Shown: piece after piece, positions 44,588 through 53,998 of the stretch
Layout: every line of letters starts with the position of its first letter
How positions within the stretch are numbered: position 1 is the first letter of the stretch
Assembly: GCF_014898815.1 (NCBI RefSeq)
Contig: NW_026515506.1
Span: forward strand, 1 to 64,000
DNA from: Panonychus citri
Taxonomy: Eukaryota > Arthropoda > Arachnida > Trombidiformes > Tetranychidae
Length of the DNA: 64,000 bases
Direction of reading: 5' to 3'
Notes under the pieces: generated by a model
Database searches by the model: none
The model's input: the letters and a program-made list of their open reading frames with translations, nothing else
What the model was told of the DNA's origin: nothing
Position numbers and translations under genes: made by a program

Positions 44588-45440
44588 ATTTGTTGTTGAT
44601 GTTATTTCTAATGCCAGTATGGATATTTATAAAAACAATACATTATCTCAATTTACTAATCGATTACCTAAAAAACTTATTCTTGATGGTGAATGGTCGG
44701 TAGCTGTTCAAGAAATTATTTATCCTCTTGCACATAGAGGCAATAGAATGAATGTTAAATGGTCACTCAATTATAATGAGTCTTATTCTCAAAGATTTCC
44801 TATTCATCATACATATAGTTTTGAGTACAGTGAAAGTGATAAAATTGATCGGATTATTGATAATTTCAATAAAGAAATGGAGAAAGCTTATCTTAATGAA
44901 AATCCAAGTATAAAAGTAGGAGGTATTAATAGACCTCCGAAACTGGAATTAATTAAAGTTAATGATGATGGGAAAGAAAAAGATAAAATACTAATGAAAC
45001 TTGGACGTCATGAAAAACTTTTACAACCACTTTACCCCATGTTTAATGACCAATCGTTCTTTAGACTTCTCGGTTTTGATTGGTACGTGTTCAAAAAGAG
45101 AATTCCTGAAGCTAAGAAAAATGGTTCATTTGAAATAACTGCTCCTTATCAACCTGATACTGGACCGAAAGGTCATTTAGTGTTTATTTGTACTGATATT
45201 ATACATGAACATTTAGTTGGTGATACTCATGCAAGAGTCTTGAGAGTGATACCGTTAAATAAAAATACAGGTGATACATTAGCTCACATTACATTTACAA
45301 CACCATATTATTATCCAGTTAGAATGAATCAAATTGAGGAAATAAGTATAAGAATTGTCGATGAGAGTGGTGATAATATTAAATTCAAATCTGGACGTGT
45401 CTTTCTAAGTTTACATTTTAAACGAAAAGAAATTGTTTAA
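44577..45440 (+). CDS. Probable minor capsid (penton-type) protein
   Basis: 287 codons from ATG 44577, which lies inside the end of the integrase gene (11-base overlap). An upstream in-frame ATG at 44532 would add 15 residues but is less likely given the family start. The N-terminus VVDVISNASMDIYKNNTLSQFTNRLPKK and LDGEWSVAVQEIIYP match a protein present in most arthropod Polintons between integrase and major capsid, interpreted in the literature as a jelly-roll minor capsid component. Beta-rich sequence, no membrane segment. It would sit at the capsid vertices. I am confident of the family, less so of its exact virion role. Confidence 0.75.
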   Translation: MSNEFVVDVISNASMDIYKNNTLSQFTNRLPKKLILDGEWSVAVQEIIYPLAHRGNRMNVKWSLNYNESYSQRFPIHHTYSFEYSESDKIDRIIDNFNKEMEKAYLNENPSIKVGGINRPPKLELIKVNDDGKEKDKILMKLGRHEKLLQPLYPMFNDQSFFRLLGFDWYVFKKRIPEAKKNGSFEITAPYQPDTGPKGHLVFICTDIIHEHLVGDTHARVLRVIPLNKNTGDTLAHITFTTPYYYPVRMNQIEEISIRIVDESGDNIKFKSGRVFLSLHFKRKEIV

Positions 45441-45469
45441 GAAAAGAATACTGAATAATTAAATTAAAA

Positions 45470-45856
45470 ATGAATCGAAAAATATATTGCCCGTGTGATA
45501 GTGATTTCAGTCATCATTTCCAGCATCAAGCTGGCTATGGAATATCTGATATTTCTGTCTTTAGAGGTCAACCATATCAGAGAGGATACGGAATTGGATC
45601 AGTTTTTGCACGTTATGGAATCCCAATATTAAAATTTCTAACTAAACATCTAGTAAGAACCGGTATGAATGTTGGTGCTGATTATCTCGCTGGAAGTGAC
45701 TTTAAATCTTCATTTAAGGCTCACGGTAAACAGGGTTTAAGAAATGCAGCAAAACAAGGTTTGAGTAAATTAAGTGACTTAGTTGATCAAACGTGGTATA
45801 AGAGAAAACGACAAGTTAAAATAATCAAGAAAAAGAAACGTGATATATTCACATAA
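45470..45856 (+). CDS. Small Gly-rich basic virion-type protein (128 aa)
   Basis: N-terminal Cys/His patch (CPCDSDFSHHF), then Gly/Tyr-rich GYGIGSVFARYGIPILKFL, an amphipathic middle, and a very basic end (KRKRQVKIIKKKKRD). It resembles in form the adenovirus pVI/pX-like small proteins reported for Polintons, which bind DNA or disrupt membranes; direct homology is not shown. The start has ATTAAAAATG. The stop TAA overlaps the ATG of the capsid gene (TAATG, 45854-45858). Confidence 0.6.
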   Translation: MNRKIYCPCDSDFSHHFQHQAGYGISDISVFRGQPYQRGYGIGSVFARYGIPILKFLTKHLVRTGMNVGADYLAGSDFKSSFKAHGKQGLRNAAKQGLSKLSDLVDQTWYKRKRQVKIIKKKKRDIFT

Positions 45857-47089
45857 TGGAGTACTTACATGAATCATCTATGCCTGCAAGCAAATCTGAA
45901 TTACAAGTCTTTTCAATCCCACCAACACAAACAGCAATTGAAAGTAGTTATGAAGTGGAGTACCGTCCTAATGCAAGTCTCGAATCTAGTAATTTTTATG
46001 AAATTAATGTTCCAGCAAGTGAAGATTTTACAGATTTGGCATGTACAATGCTTCATATTCATCTTAGTGTTAAAACAGTTGCTGGTGCAGTACTTACAGA
46101 AGCAAATAAAGTTAAAAGTTACTAATTTTGGTAATTCGTTATTTGAACAAGTGGACTTATCTCTTGGCGCAGTTAATACTGTGCAAGCCAATAATACATA
46201 CCATTACCAATCTTATTTTGAAGATTGTTTTTTCCGATTTCCCAATCCGATGGATTCCGGATTCCAAGTGTCTGAAACTAATTTACGATCATCTTTTGAC
46301 TTGTATTTTCGTTTACATTCTCCATTATGAACAGGATAAACTTTAATCAACGGAGTTCCGTTAACATTTAGATTCACTAAGAGTCCTGATGGATTTTCAT
46401 TAATCAAATATGATGCAGCTGATACAGCTAAATATGAGATCAAATTTGAGAAATTTTCTCTACACATCAAACGTGTTAAATTATTCCCTGAAGCTCAAAA
46501 AAGTATAATTGCAGGTCTTGAAAAAGGCCCTGCAAAGTATTTCATAACAAGGAACGATACTAGAGTTTTCTCAATTCCTTCAGGTCAATCATCTGCTTCA
46601 ATCGAAAATGTATATCATGGTGTTTTACCGCGTAGAATATTAATTGGTTTAGTTAAAGATGCTGCTCAAGAGGAAAGCATTTATCTCGATCCCTTTGAAT
46701 TTAAACATTTCAATACGAATTTTATTTCACTTAATGTTGATGGTAATATGATTCCATCAATTCCGTACTCACCTAATTTCAGTTCTAATTATTATATGAG
46801 AGAATTTATTAATTTATACCGATTCTTTGGACAAGATGAAGGTATCCCACAACTTAATATCACATATGATGAATATGGTAAATCATCTACTTTATTTGCA
46901 TTTGATCTCTCACCTGACGGATCAATTGGTGCTGAGAATGGGACATTATCTCTGATCAAAAGAGGTAATATAAGACTTGACATCAAATTCAGTGATCGAT
47001 TGAAACAATCACTTAAAGTTATCGTTTTTGCTCAATTCGATAATCTAATTACAATTGATAAAGACCGTAACGTAAATTTGGATTATTGA
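45856..47089 (+). pseudogene. Major capsid protein (double jelly-roll type), frameshifted
   Basis: The coding signal runs for about 410 codons but in changing frames: 45856 to about 46120; about 46126-46320; a short segment ending near 46345; then 46340-47089. NFYEINVPASEDFTDLACTMLHIH, then SLFEQVDLSLGAVNTV and YHYQSYFEDCFF, follow the order of the Polinton protein long annotated as F54H12.2-like and now taken as the major capsid protein. The C-terminal 250 codons are uninterrupted (NVYHGVLPRRILIGLV, LSLIKRGNIRLDIKF). Each shift needs one base, and one lies beside an A-run (46338-46340). The stop is two bases before the protease ATG. If the shifts are real the element cannot build capsids. 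Confidence 0.85.
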
Positions 47090-47091
47090 GA

Positions 47092-47526
47092 ATGTTAACT
47101 ACAAACGATATAATTGAATTACTTACTGATGTTCCCTGGTTTGCTGGCGTTTTCCCGATCGATCGATTACCAACAAATCTCAGTAAAGATAAAGCAATTA
47201 TAATCAATTTAGATGAAAGTTATAAAGAGGGGAGTCATTGGGTCGCACTGTATCTCGATACGAATAAAATAGTCCATTATTTTGATTCATTCGGAAGGAA
47301 ACCTCAAGGGTTAATACTTACATTTATTGAGAAAATATCTGATTATTATCTATATAACCCTAATAAATATCAAGGTAACTTATCAGTTGCTTGTGGGTTT
47401 TTCTGTCTTCTATTTGTAATTTCAGTTTATAATCTAAATGACTTTTACAAGTTATTTCGCGGTTGTGAACATATTAATAATGAGACAAAGTTGTTTCATG
47501 TATTGAAAAATTATTTAATTTTATGA
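47092..47526 (+). CDS. Adenain-like cysteine protease
   Basis: 144 codons. The catalytic set is in the family order: H49 (EGSHWVAL), D65 (HYFDSFG), Q94 and C101 (YQGNLSVACGFFC); the Gln-to-Cys spacing of seven matches adenovirus-type proteases. A TTG two codons upstream is in frame, but ATG 47092, two bases after the capsid stop, is the natural start. It would process virion proteins during maturation. It ends 53 bases from the convergent polymerase gene. Intact. Confidence 0.92.
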   Translation: MLTTNDIIELLTDVPWFAGVFPIDRLPTNLSKDKAIIINLDESYKEGSHWVALYLDTNKIVHYFDSFGRKPQGLILTFIEKISDYYLYNPNKYQGNLSVACGFFCLLFVISVYNLNDFYKLFRGCEHINNETKLFHVLKNYLIL

Positions 47527-47579
47527 AAATGATTAATAATTTTTTGAAAATAATTGATTACGTGTTTTTAGTATTGAAG
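47527..47579. other. Convergent intergenic spacer
   Basis: 53 AT-rich bases between the stop codons of the rightward protease and leftward polymerase. Both transcripts must end here or overlap. No AATAAA is seen; AATAATT and AATTGATT occur. Confidence 0.5.
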
Positions 47580-50500
47580 TTATTGTTGGTCTTTGATTCT
47601 ATAATGACCATATGGTAATGAATTAATTTTATCAAGATAATACCTTTTATCTTCAAAAGGGGTTATCATGAGTTTGGTTTGATTAATTATTTTGATATTA
47701 TGATCTATTGATTGAATTCTGGAAGCAGTTCCTGTTTCAGTCGATTCGTTTAAAAGACAATTTTTATAATCATCGAAAGTGACCTTTTTGAGTGCTACTC
47801 TGGGTACTCCTTTGGCTTTTTTAACATCGGATAATGTCTTCAATGTATAAAGCTTCGGCTTAATACCAAGAAACTCTACGATCTCATCACCGGCCACCTC
47901 ATTCTTAATGTAACCAATTTTTTTCTTATTCTCGTTAGAGAAAAGATGATGTGATGTGGGATAATTGGAGAAATCCATAAGGTGGGATAAATTTACAAGA
48001 TCTTGATCAATGTTCTCGGTTTTGATATGATAGATTAAACTATCGGTGTCAGTATAAAGTAATTTGATATCATCTTTAAAGTATGGTTTAAACTGTCCAT
48101 AATGTAATTGATACATCTTGAGTTTGGCCAATTCTAAAATGCTGAACCCAACAGCTATTGGTTTATCCATCTTGACCGAGTTGTTTTTCATTTGAAAAAT
48201 GACTTTATCTTCATCAAGAATTACGAATTTTTTGACAAGATTCTTTCTCATCATTCGTTCAGCCTCAATATCTTTTAATGCGATATCAATTCGAACATGT
48301 TTTCTCTTATCTTCTATGGTTTTTCCGTATATTGCATTGACAAGTAACTTCCAAAAATCTTTTTCGAAGTCTGTTTTTGAGTTCTGTCGATTGATAGTAC
48401 AAAAATCGACATACCCCGCTAACCATGGTGATTGATTGAATTTGATAGTCCGGTGAACTTTGGTTACTCTAATTCCAAGTTCTATATAGTACTTTAGAGC
48501 TGAATAATGGATCACATATCTGGTTTTACTTAGAAATGAAGTCACGAGTTTTGTTGATGGTACTGATTTGATACCTTGATTACTCAGTTTTGTTTGTAAT
48601 TCTTTCTGATAATCACTATACATTGAAAGATCAATTTTCCGTTTTTCTGGTAGTAATGGAAAATCAGAATGTGAATCATGAAGTTCAGCTGGATACTCGA
48701 GATCAACTTCAAGTATATACCCTTGACCATTATCATCAGATGTTGAAAAAATTTCATCTAATGGTACATCACACCATTCAAAGCCATCCAATGGTAAGTA
48801 TTGTGACATGGCATAACCATAAAGGTTATTTACGTCCAAGTACAATATCTTGGTAACTGGTTCTTCGTGGTTGTAATTTGGTAACTCAGGACTATTTGCT
48901 CTAGCATATCTTTGGCTAACCATAGTCAAACCACCTCGGATACCTGATTCGATCATCAACAGCATATCAACATCAGAGAAAATCTGAAGCTCGACAGCTG
49001 TTGTCTTCAGAGCTGCAGCCCAAGTGAGACCAGGGGATGAGAAATGATGAAGAGGGTCGATACCGAAACTTCGAAGTGCCATCTTACGAAAACTTTCAAA
49101 AACGGCAGTCAATAGAATTACATCTGTTTTAAGGTATATATCATGTAGATCTTTTAATGATGAACAGTTGAAATTAGTCCAAACATCTTTGACGTGATTG
49201 TATACCTCATCAGAAATAGATGATTCGGTAAGACTTGAGTAAAATTTATCCTTATGAGGAAATGATGTTTCATTAAATCGATCAAATGAATCCAGATATT
49301 CATAAGGAAGAGCACCTTTCTTCATTAAAAGTGATAAATCACCAGTAAAAAGTTGATTGAGATAAAATAATTTATCATCGATTGTTAAATTGGCTGCTAA
49401 AGCATCCAAACTTGCTGAAAGGAAAGCAAAACTGTCCATAAATTTGAAATTGTCAATGATGAACCCGATGAATTTTTCTGTTGTATGAGCAATTATACTC
49501 GGTTTATCTTTGAACATTGATGAGTCAAGAGCTTTGATTATTATATGACCATCAAAGTTTTTCAAGTTATGAAAAACAACTGGAATTTGTGTCGGTACTT
49601 GATATTCTAGATTACAGGGTTGATGAGCTGCGCCTCTGAATTTTCCGGTGAGATGATCATGATCACGAACACGAATATCAGAGCCCAATGGTTTTGAACA
49701 AATGTGACACACGGTGGCTTCCCTGAACTCCTTCTCTTCATTAGATGTTAAGTAAAGTGGTTTGATATTTTTAGCAATATGATCCCGGATGAAAGGTTCT
49801 AAACTGATGATCTTTTCTAGGAACTTTTTACCAGCATCTTCGCCAAGGTAAAAATCTTTACAAATGACAATACCATTCCAGTCAACAGCGACGAGACCGT
49901 AACTGCATGGAGTCAAATTACTCACAGTACTAGTTTCATCATTGTTTTTTACATTCAAAGTTTCAAAATCAGCATAAATGCAGACTGGAAATTGAACTTC
50001 CTTACGATATTGGTTCCTTTTGAGAGTTGAGTTATTAAGATCAGGTAAAATCAATCTTTGCGCTGTGGTTTTTTGACATTCATTTAGATGAAATAACTTT
50101 CTCTCGTTGGTATTAAATGAACAGAGGCATCTCTTACAAAAAAATCTATTTCTTTTCTGACCTTTGGAAACCAATCTGTTGAAATTTGAGATGGCATAAT
50201 AGTGTTGATTCAACAAGAACAGATCAACATGTTTTTCTTTTTCTTCATTACAGATTTTAAGAGGTACAACAGCTTTTGAATCTGGGTAACAGGTATAGAC
50301 GTTAATAGATAAATTATTTTTTCTCATGAATATTTCAATGTTATCTATTGAGACAAGTCCTCGAACATCAGAAAAGTCATATTGGCCAACAAATTGGGTA
50401 TAACTACTGGTTCTCCCGCAGTTAATGCTTGATTTATGGAGACTGATCAATACGGAAAACATGAAGCAATCTGTATCGGTTTTCGGTGAAATCAAGCACT

Positions 50501-51174
50501 TCTTGTTTCTGATGAACAGTGGTAGCTGTTCACGTTCACAACCTCCACGAAATGGTTTATATTTCCCAACAAGTAAATCAATAGATTGGATTTTGTTAAC
50601 AGTCCAACCAGACCCTCGTTGAGTGAATTGATCAATCTTATCAGTTATAAACTCCAGTGAACTATTTATCAGCTCATCTTTATCTGATCCAGCCAGACAG
50701 GGTATTAAGTCAGACTCAAACCCTCCTTTATCAGTTTTATCAGAAATTTGATTTCTAAACTGGACAGTTACACCAATACTGAATTTAATTGCCCCGAATT
50801 CATCAATTAAAATGTTTAGAAGTGATCCAATTTCTTTCCATTTGTTCTTGATGACTGCATTCAAATCTGGAGAATCAAGATCTGATGAACGATATTGAAC
50901 TAAATATCGTCTGAATGCTGAGTTAATTAGCTTGAATGATCCATGATGATCAGGAGCATTTTCAGGATGGTCAAAAGTGATGGATAAACCACAAACTTTG
51001 AGATGATTTTGTAAATATTTTGGTCTCGTGTACGTTTTGCCACATTTATCACATGATATGGAGATACCAGAACCAATTTGATTATTTGCTTGAGCTAGTG
51101 ATCTCGATGGTCCAGGTTCAGGTTCAGGTTCAGGTTCAGGTTCAGGTTCAGGTTCAGGTTCAGGTTCAGGTTCA

Positions 51175-51227
<53 letters not shown>

Positions 51228-51494
51228 AGGTGAAAAGTGAATCGGTGAAGTACCTTGATCAGCATGATTGACTCGCGGAGCAAATTGAATCACAGATGGT
51301 CGATAGATTGTCAAATTCATTGGCTGTTCATCTTCTTCATCAGAAGAAATGTCAATTGTTGATTGAGAAGATAGTATAATCTCTTCAGGTTCAACTCTTA
51401 TTGGTGGATTTGGAAAAAGCTCGGCTGGTTCTGGAAGACTTTGTTGAGGGCTCTGGTGTAATCCCCTCAATGCTTCAGCACACAGAGCAATCAC
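47580..51494 (-). CDS. Protein-primed family-B DNA polymerase
   Basis: 1304 codons open. In order: a (Glu-Pro)19 tract (about 88-127), a C2H2 zinc finger ([17 protein letters not shown], 148-164), a second Cys/His cluster ([17 protein letters not shown]), exonuclease motif I (IYADFETL, D509), an HNH/endonuclease VII-like module (CHICSKPLG...[19 protein letters not shown], 596-632), exonuclease motif II (NLKNFDGH, about 645), polymerase motif A ([13 protein letters not shown]887), motif B ([11 protein letters not shown], about 1056) and motif C (YTDTDSL, 1147). The frame begins with GTG, and the first ATG in it (51320) would remove part of the leader. The true N-terminus is therefore probably the zinc-finger ORF at 51475-51678, joined by a one-base shift. 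It replicates the element from a protein primer. Confidence 0.93.
51115..51228 (-). repeat. Hexanucleotide array encoding Glu-Pro repeats
   Basis: Plus strand: 10 GGTTCA, then 8 GGTTCT, then 1 GGTTCA. All read Glu-Pro in the polymerase frame. The two blocks differ at one position only and are each uniform, as expected from repeat expansion by slippage. Other frames give the Gln-Val or Asn-Gln/Asn-Leu ORFs seen on either strand, which are artefacts. Confidence 0.95.
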
Positions 51495-51678
51495 TGCAAT
51501 TTGAGCATGATGAACATGTAGTTGATGTTGATTGTGATGGTTCCAATCTTGGTCTTTTAGATGGTGGACCTTCCATAAAATCCATCATTCTACATGGATT
51601 AAAACGACAATCACATTGGTGGGATAAATATGATGGTAAGACATCATATTGTCTTTGACAGCATGGACAAAGTAACAT
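51475..51678 (-). pseudogene. Zinc-finger N-terminus of the polymerase, frame-shifted
   Basis: 67 codons from ATG 51678 (MLLCPCCQRQYDVLPSYLSHQC) to a TGA just inside the polymerase ORF (20-base overlap). It has a Cys/His finger, a basic PSKRPRLEP stretch that looks like a nuclear localisation signal, and a Cys-rich end ([13 protein letters not shown]). The polymerase frame has no ATG of its own here, so this is most likely the real start of the polymerase, separated by a single-base indel near 51480-51495. Translation as a separate small protein is the alternative. Confidence 0.6.
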
Positions 51679-51930
51679 TGTGTTGTTTTATTGTTCACTA
51701 TTGTTCCCTAGATGTCACTTATATGTCAGTTCACGTGAAATTCACTAGATGGCGTTGATGTTAAATAGTTGAAAAATATTCCGCTAGGTGGCACTGTTAT
51801 CACGACTGAACTCTCAGTTGAGATTCAGACAGAGACGAAGCAGGTTGAAGTAATGTATAGTAAATATACCCTAAGACGTTTATCACTATTAACTATCAGG
51901 GCGAAGTTGCCAAACATCAAGCATAGGACT

Positions 51931-51967
51931 CACTGAGGAAATTTATTAATAGTCCTCTCCTTATATA
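51931..51967 (-). promoter_or_regulatory. TATA/initiator promoter of the polymerase
   Basis: On the minus strand TATATAA starts at 51967, and TCAGTG, the arthropod initiator consensus, has its A at 51934, 33 bases on. This is the right spacing for a polymerase II core promoter. It predicts a leader of about 255 bases to ATG 51678. Confidence 0.65.
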
Positions 51968-52279
51968 CCCCAAGTGTCACGATGAAAGTTACGTCTGAGA
52001 ACATAGAAATTTAATTGATCGAGCATTCATAATATTCTGAATGAACTTTTCATAAGCATCATGAAGGCATGAGTTTTCTGAACATTTATTTGTGAACAGA
52101 ATTAAAAAATTATCATCTGTTTGGAAGATAAATGATGATAAATAAAAATCACAAAAGTGCTGCCATCTTCTGGTGAGAAAATTAACCTTATGAACTAGTG
52201 TCGCCATCTCGTGAGTGAATCAAAATTTAGGCGCGCATTTCAAATCAAGCAAGATTTTATTAGAGTCGTATTAAATTAC
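51968..52279. other. Spacer between the polymerase promoter and the 51-bp array
   Basis: AT-rich. TCTTCTGGTGAG, GTCGCCATCTCGTGAG and, on the other side of the promoter, CTAGATGGCGTTG and CTAGGTGGCACTG share a short motif also seen beside Merlin (near 36340 and 36390). No ORF believed. Confidence 0.45.
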
Positions 52280-52975
52280 ATTCATTTAGTAATAATTGTG
52301 ACTTATCAGCACTTAATTGTAGTTAATTGGGCTTAATTGTGGTTAATTGTTACCTATTAATACTTAATTGTAGTTAATTGGGCTTAATTGTGGTTAATTG
52401 TTACCTATTAATACTTAATTGTAGTTAATTGGGCTTAATTGTGGTTAATTGTGACCTATCAGTACTTAATTGTAGTTAATTGGGCTTAATTGTGGTTAAT
52501 TGTGACTTATCAGCACTTAATTGTAGTTAATTGGGCTTAATTGTGGTTAATTGTTACCTATTAATACTTAATTGTAGTTAATTGGGCTTAATTGTGGTTA
52601 ATTGTGACCTATTAATACTTAATTGTAGTTAATGGGCTTAATGTGGTTAATTGTGACCTATTAATATTTAATTGTAGTTAATCACTTAATTGTATTAATT
52701 GTGACTTATCAGTACTTAATTGTAGTTAATGGGCTAATTGTGGTTAATGTGACCTATCAGTACTTAATTGTAGTTAATTGGGCTTAATTGTATAATGTGA
52801 CTTATCAGCACTTAATTGTAGTTAATTTGGCTTAATTGTGGTTAATTGTTACCTATTAATACTTAATTGTAGTTAATTGGGCTTAATTGTGGTTAATTGT
52901 TACCTATTAATACTTAATTGTAGTTAATTGGGCTTAATTGTGGTTAATTGTTACCTATTAATACTTAATCGTAAG
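52280..52975. repeat. 51-bp tandem array with 10-bp phased TTAATTG
   Basis: About 13 copies of a unit reading ACTTAATTGTAGTTAATTGG, GCTTAATTGTGGTTAATTGT and TACCTATTAAT, with A/G or T/C differences in the last part and some copies shortened (around 52620-52800). Within each unit TTAATTG comes four times, 10 bases apart. It lies between the divergent polymerase promoter and the spliced coiled-coil gene. Confidence 0.9.
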
Positions 52976-53227
52976 TATATTAGACATATACGACGTTAAT
53001 CACTATTATTATATTCAAACATACCGCATTTAGTATATTAGTCAATACGGTCAAATATAGATGGCGACACATTTGCTTCATATGTTTGTTCTCCGTAGAA
53101 CAAAATTGATTGTTTACCTTCAATTACCATTGTTAGCATCAAATATTAATTGTCTTACTTTGTTCTTTAATTGTGTGGTAAATTGTTACATTGTCTTTTC
53201 AAGTTTTCCCTTAATCAATTATTCTCA

Positions 53228-53784
53228 ATGGATAATCGGTAAGTTGATTATACAATAACAATCGTAATTACTCTAATATATTCTTTCATTTTAGTGAATA
53301 CGCAGGTCCACTATCCCGGATGCTAAGACAAGCGTTGCGTTACCTGAACGCTCCTGGAAGAAATTGTCCAGAATTTGTTGATCGTACTTTGAACACAGCA
53401 ATTCAAAGAATTGAATTGAATGAAGCTGAACGTGGACGTTTGGTTAGAGCCATGACTGAAATTCGTTCATTGCGGCAGACTGAAGACTATCTCGAGAATG
53501 AGATAAGTTCATTGGTAGATGAACTCACTGAAGCCGCCGGCAAAATGGATGAGCTGTCTGAAAGAATTTATGAACAATCAGAGAAGATTGAAAAATTAGA
53601 AGGTGATCTGAATGAAAGGGATGAGTACATAGACTATCTACTTATTCGCCTTGAAAGATATACAGGTTTACCAAAAGATGACTTTTATTTTCGTTACCTT
53701 CGCTGGTGTGAGGCCAAAACTAGGGAAATTGAGCTCAAAGAGCAGGCAAAAAATCAAGAGAATTCCCCATCACGAGGCCTTTAA
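53228..53784 (+). CDS. Spliced coiled-coil protein
   Basis: Exon 1 is 53228-53238 (ATG plus eight bases, at least). The intron is 53239-53294 (56 bases, GTAAGT...TTTTAG) and exon 2 is 53295-53784. The splice keeps the frame and adds 12 residues before the ATG at 53320. The protein, about 166 residues, has an N-terminal basic part, a long heptad-like acidic helix (about residues 55-118, LENEISSLVDELTEAAGKM then LSERIYEQSEKIEKLEGDL) and an aromatic end (DDFYFRYLRWC). No family is recognised. It may be a structural or regulatory element protein. Exon 1 could extend further upstream; the short ATG exon is the simplest model. Confidence 0.6.
53239..53294 (+). other. Predicted 56-bp intron
   Basis: Strong donor CG|GTAAGT and acceptor with a TTCTTTCATTTTAG tract. 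Removing it joins ATGGATAATCG to TGAATACGC in frame with the coiled-coil ORF. Confidence 0.6.
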
Positions 53785-53925
53785 TTTTTTTTCAAACAGA
53801 AATTAAAACGCTATAAAATAGCTTATTCCACTTAATTGATCAAAAGTTTCCTTATTTATTCAAAATACGCGCCAAAAAAAATGACCTGAAAGTTTGATCC
53901 AAAAGTGACACTTTGGTCTAGAGTG
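53785..53925. other. Polinton right subterminal segment
   Basis: Contains CGCGCCAAAAAAAA at 53868-53881, the reverse of an E2F-like TTTTTTGGCGCG site, and degenerate copies of the GATCCAAAAGTGACACTTTGG unit that continues into the terminal repeat. Confidence 0.6.
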
Positions 53926-53993
53926 TTGATCCAGAAGTGACACTTTGATCCAGAAGTGACGGTTGTGCCAGAGGTGTACATTATATGACTACT
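53926..53993 (-). repeat. Polinton right terminal inverted repeat
   Basis: 68 bases, exact reverse complement of 38849-38916, ending ...ATGACTACT. Five bases (ACTTT) separate it from the second copy of direct repeat X. Confidence 0.95.
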
Positions 53994-53998
53994 ACTTT

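Larger units (their letters stand above)
38849..53993 (+). mobile_element. Maverick/Polinton element, 15.1 kb
   Basis: Bounded by perfect 68-bp terminal inverted repeats (38849-38916 and 53926-53993) starting AGTAGTCATATAATGTACAC; the 5' AG is usual for Polintons. Inside are the diagnostic genes: protein-primed DNA polymerase B, rve integrase, A32-like packaging ATPase, adenain-like protease and capsid proteins. Size is at the lower end of the usual range. The expected 6-bp target duplication is not seen, and an 830-850 bp direct repeat stands in its place. Several genes have single-base frameshifts. These elements replicate by protein priming and are thought able to form virions. Confidence 0.95.

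Noticed and set aside
51020..51271. Plus-strand Gln-Val/Leu-Val ORF opposite the polymerase
   Set aside because: Antisense reading of the GGTTCA/GGTTCT array.
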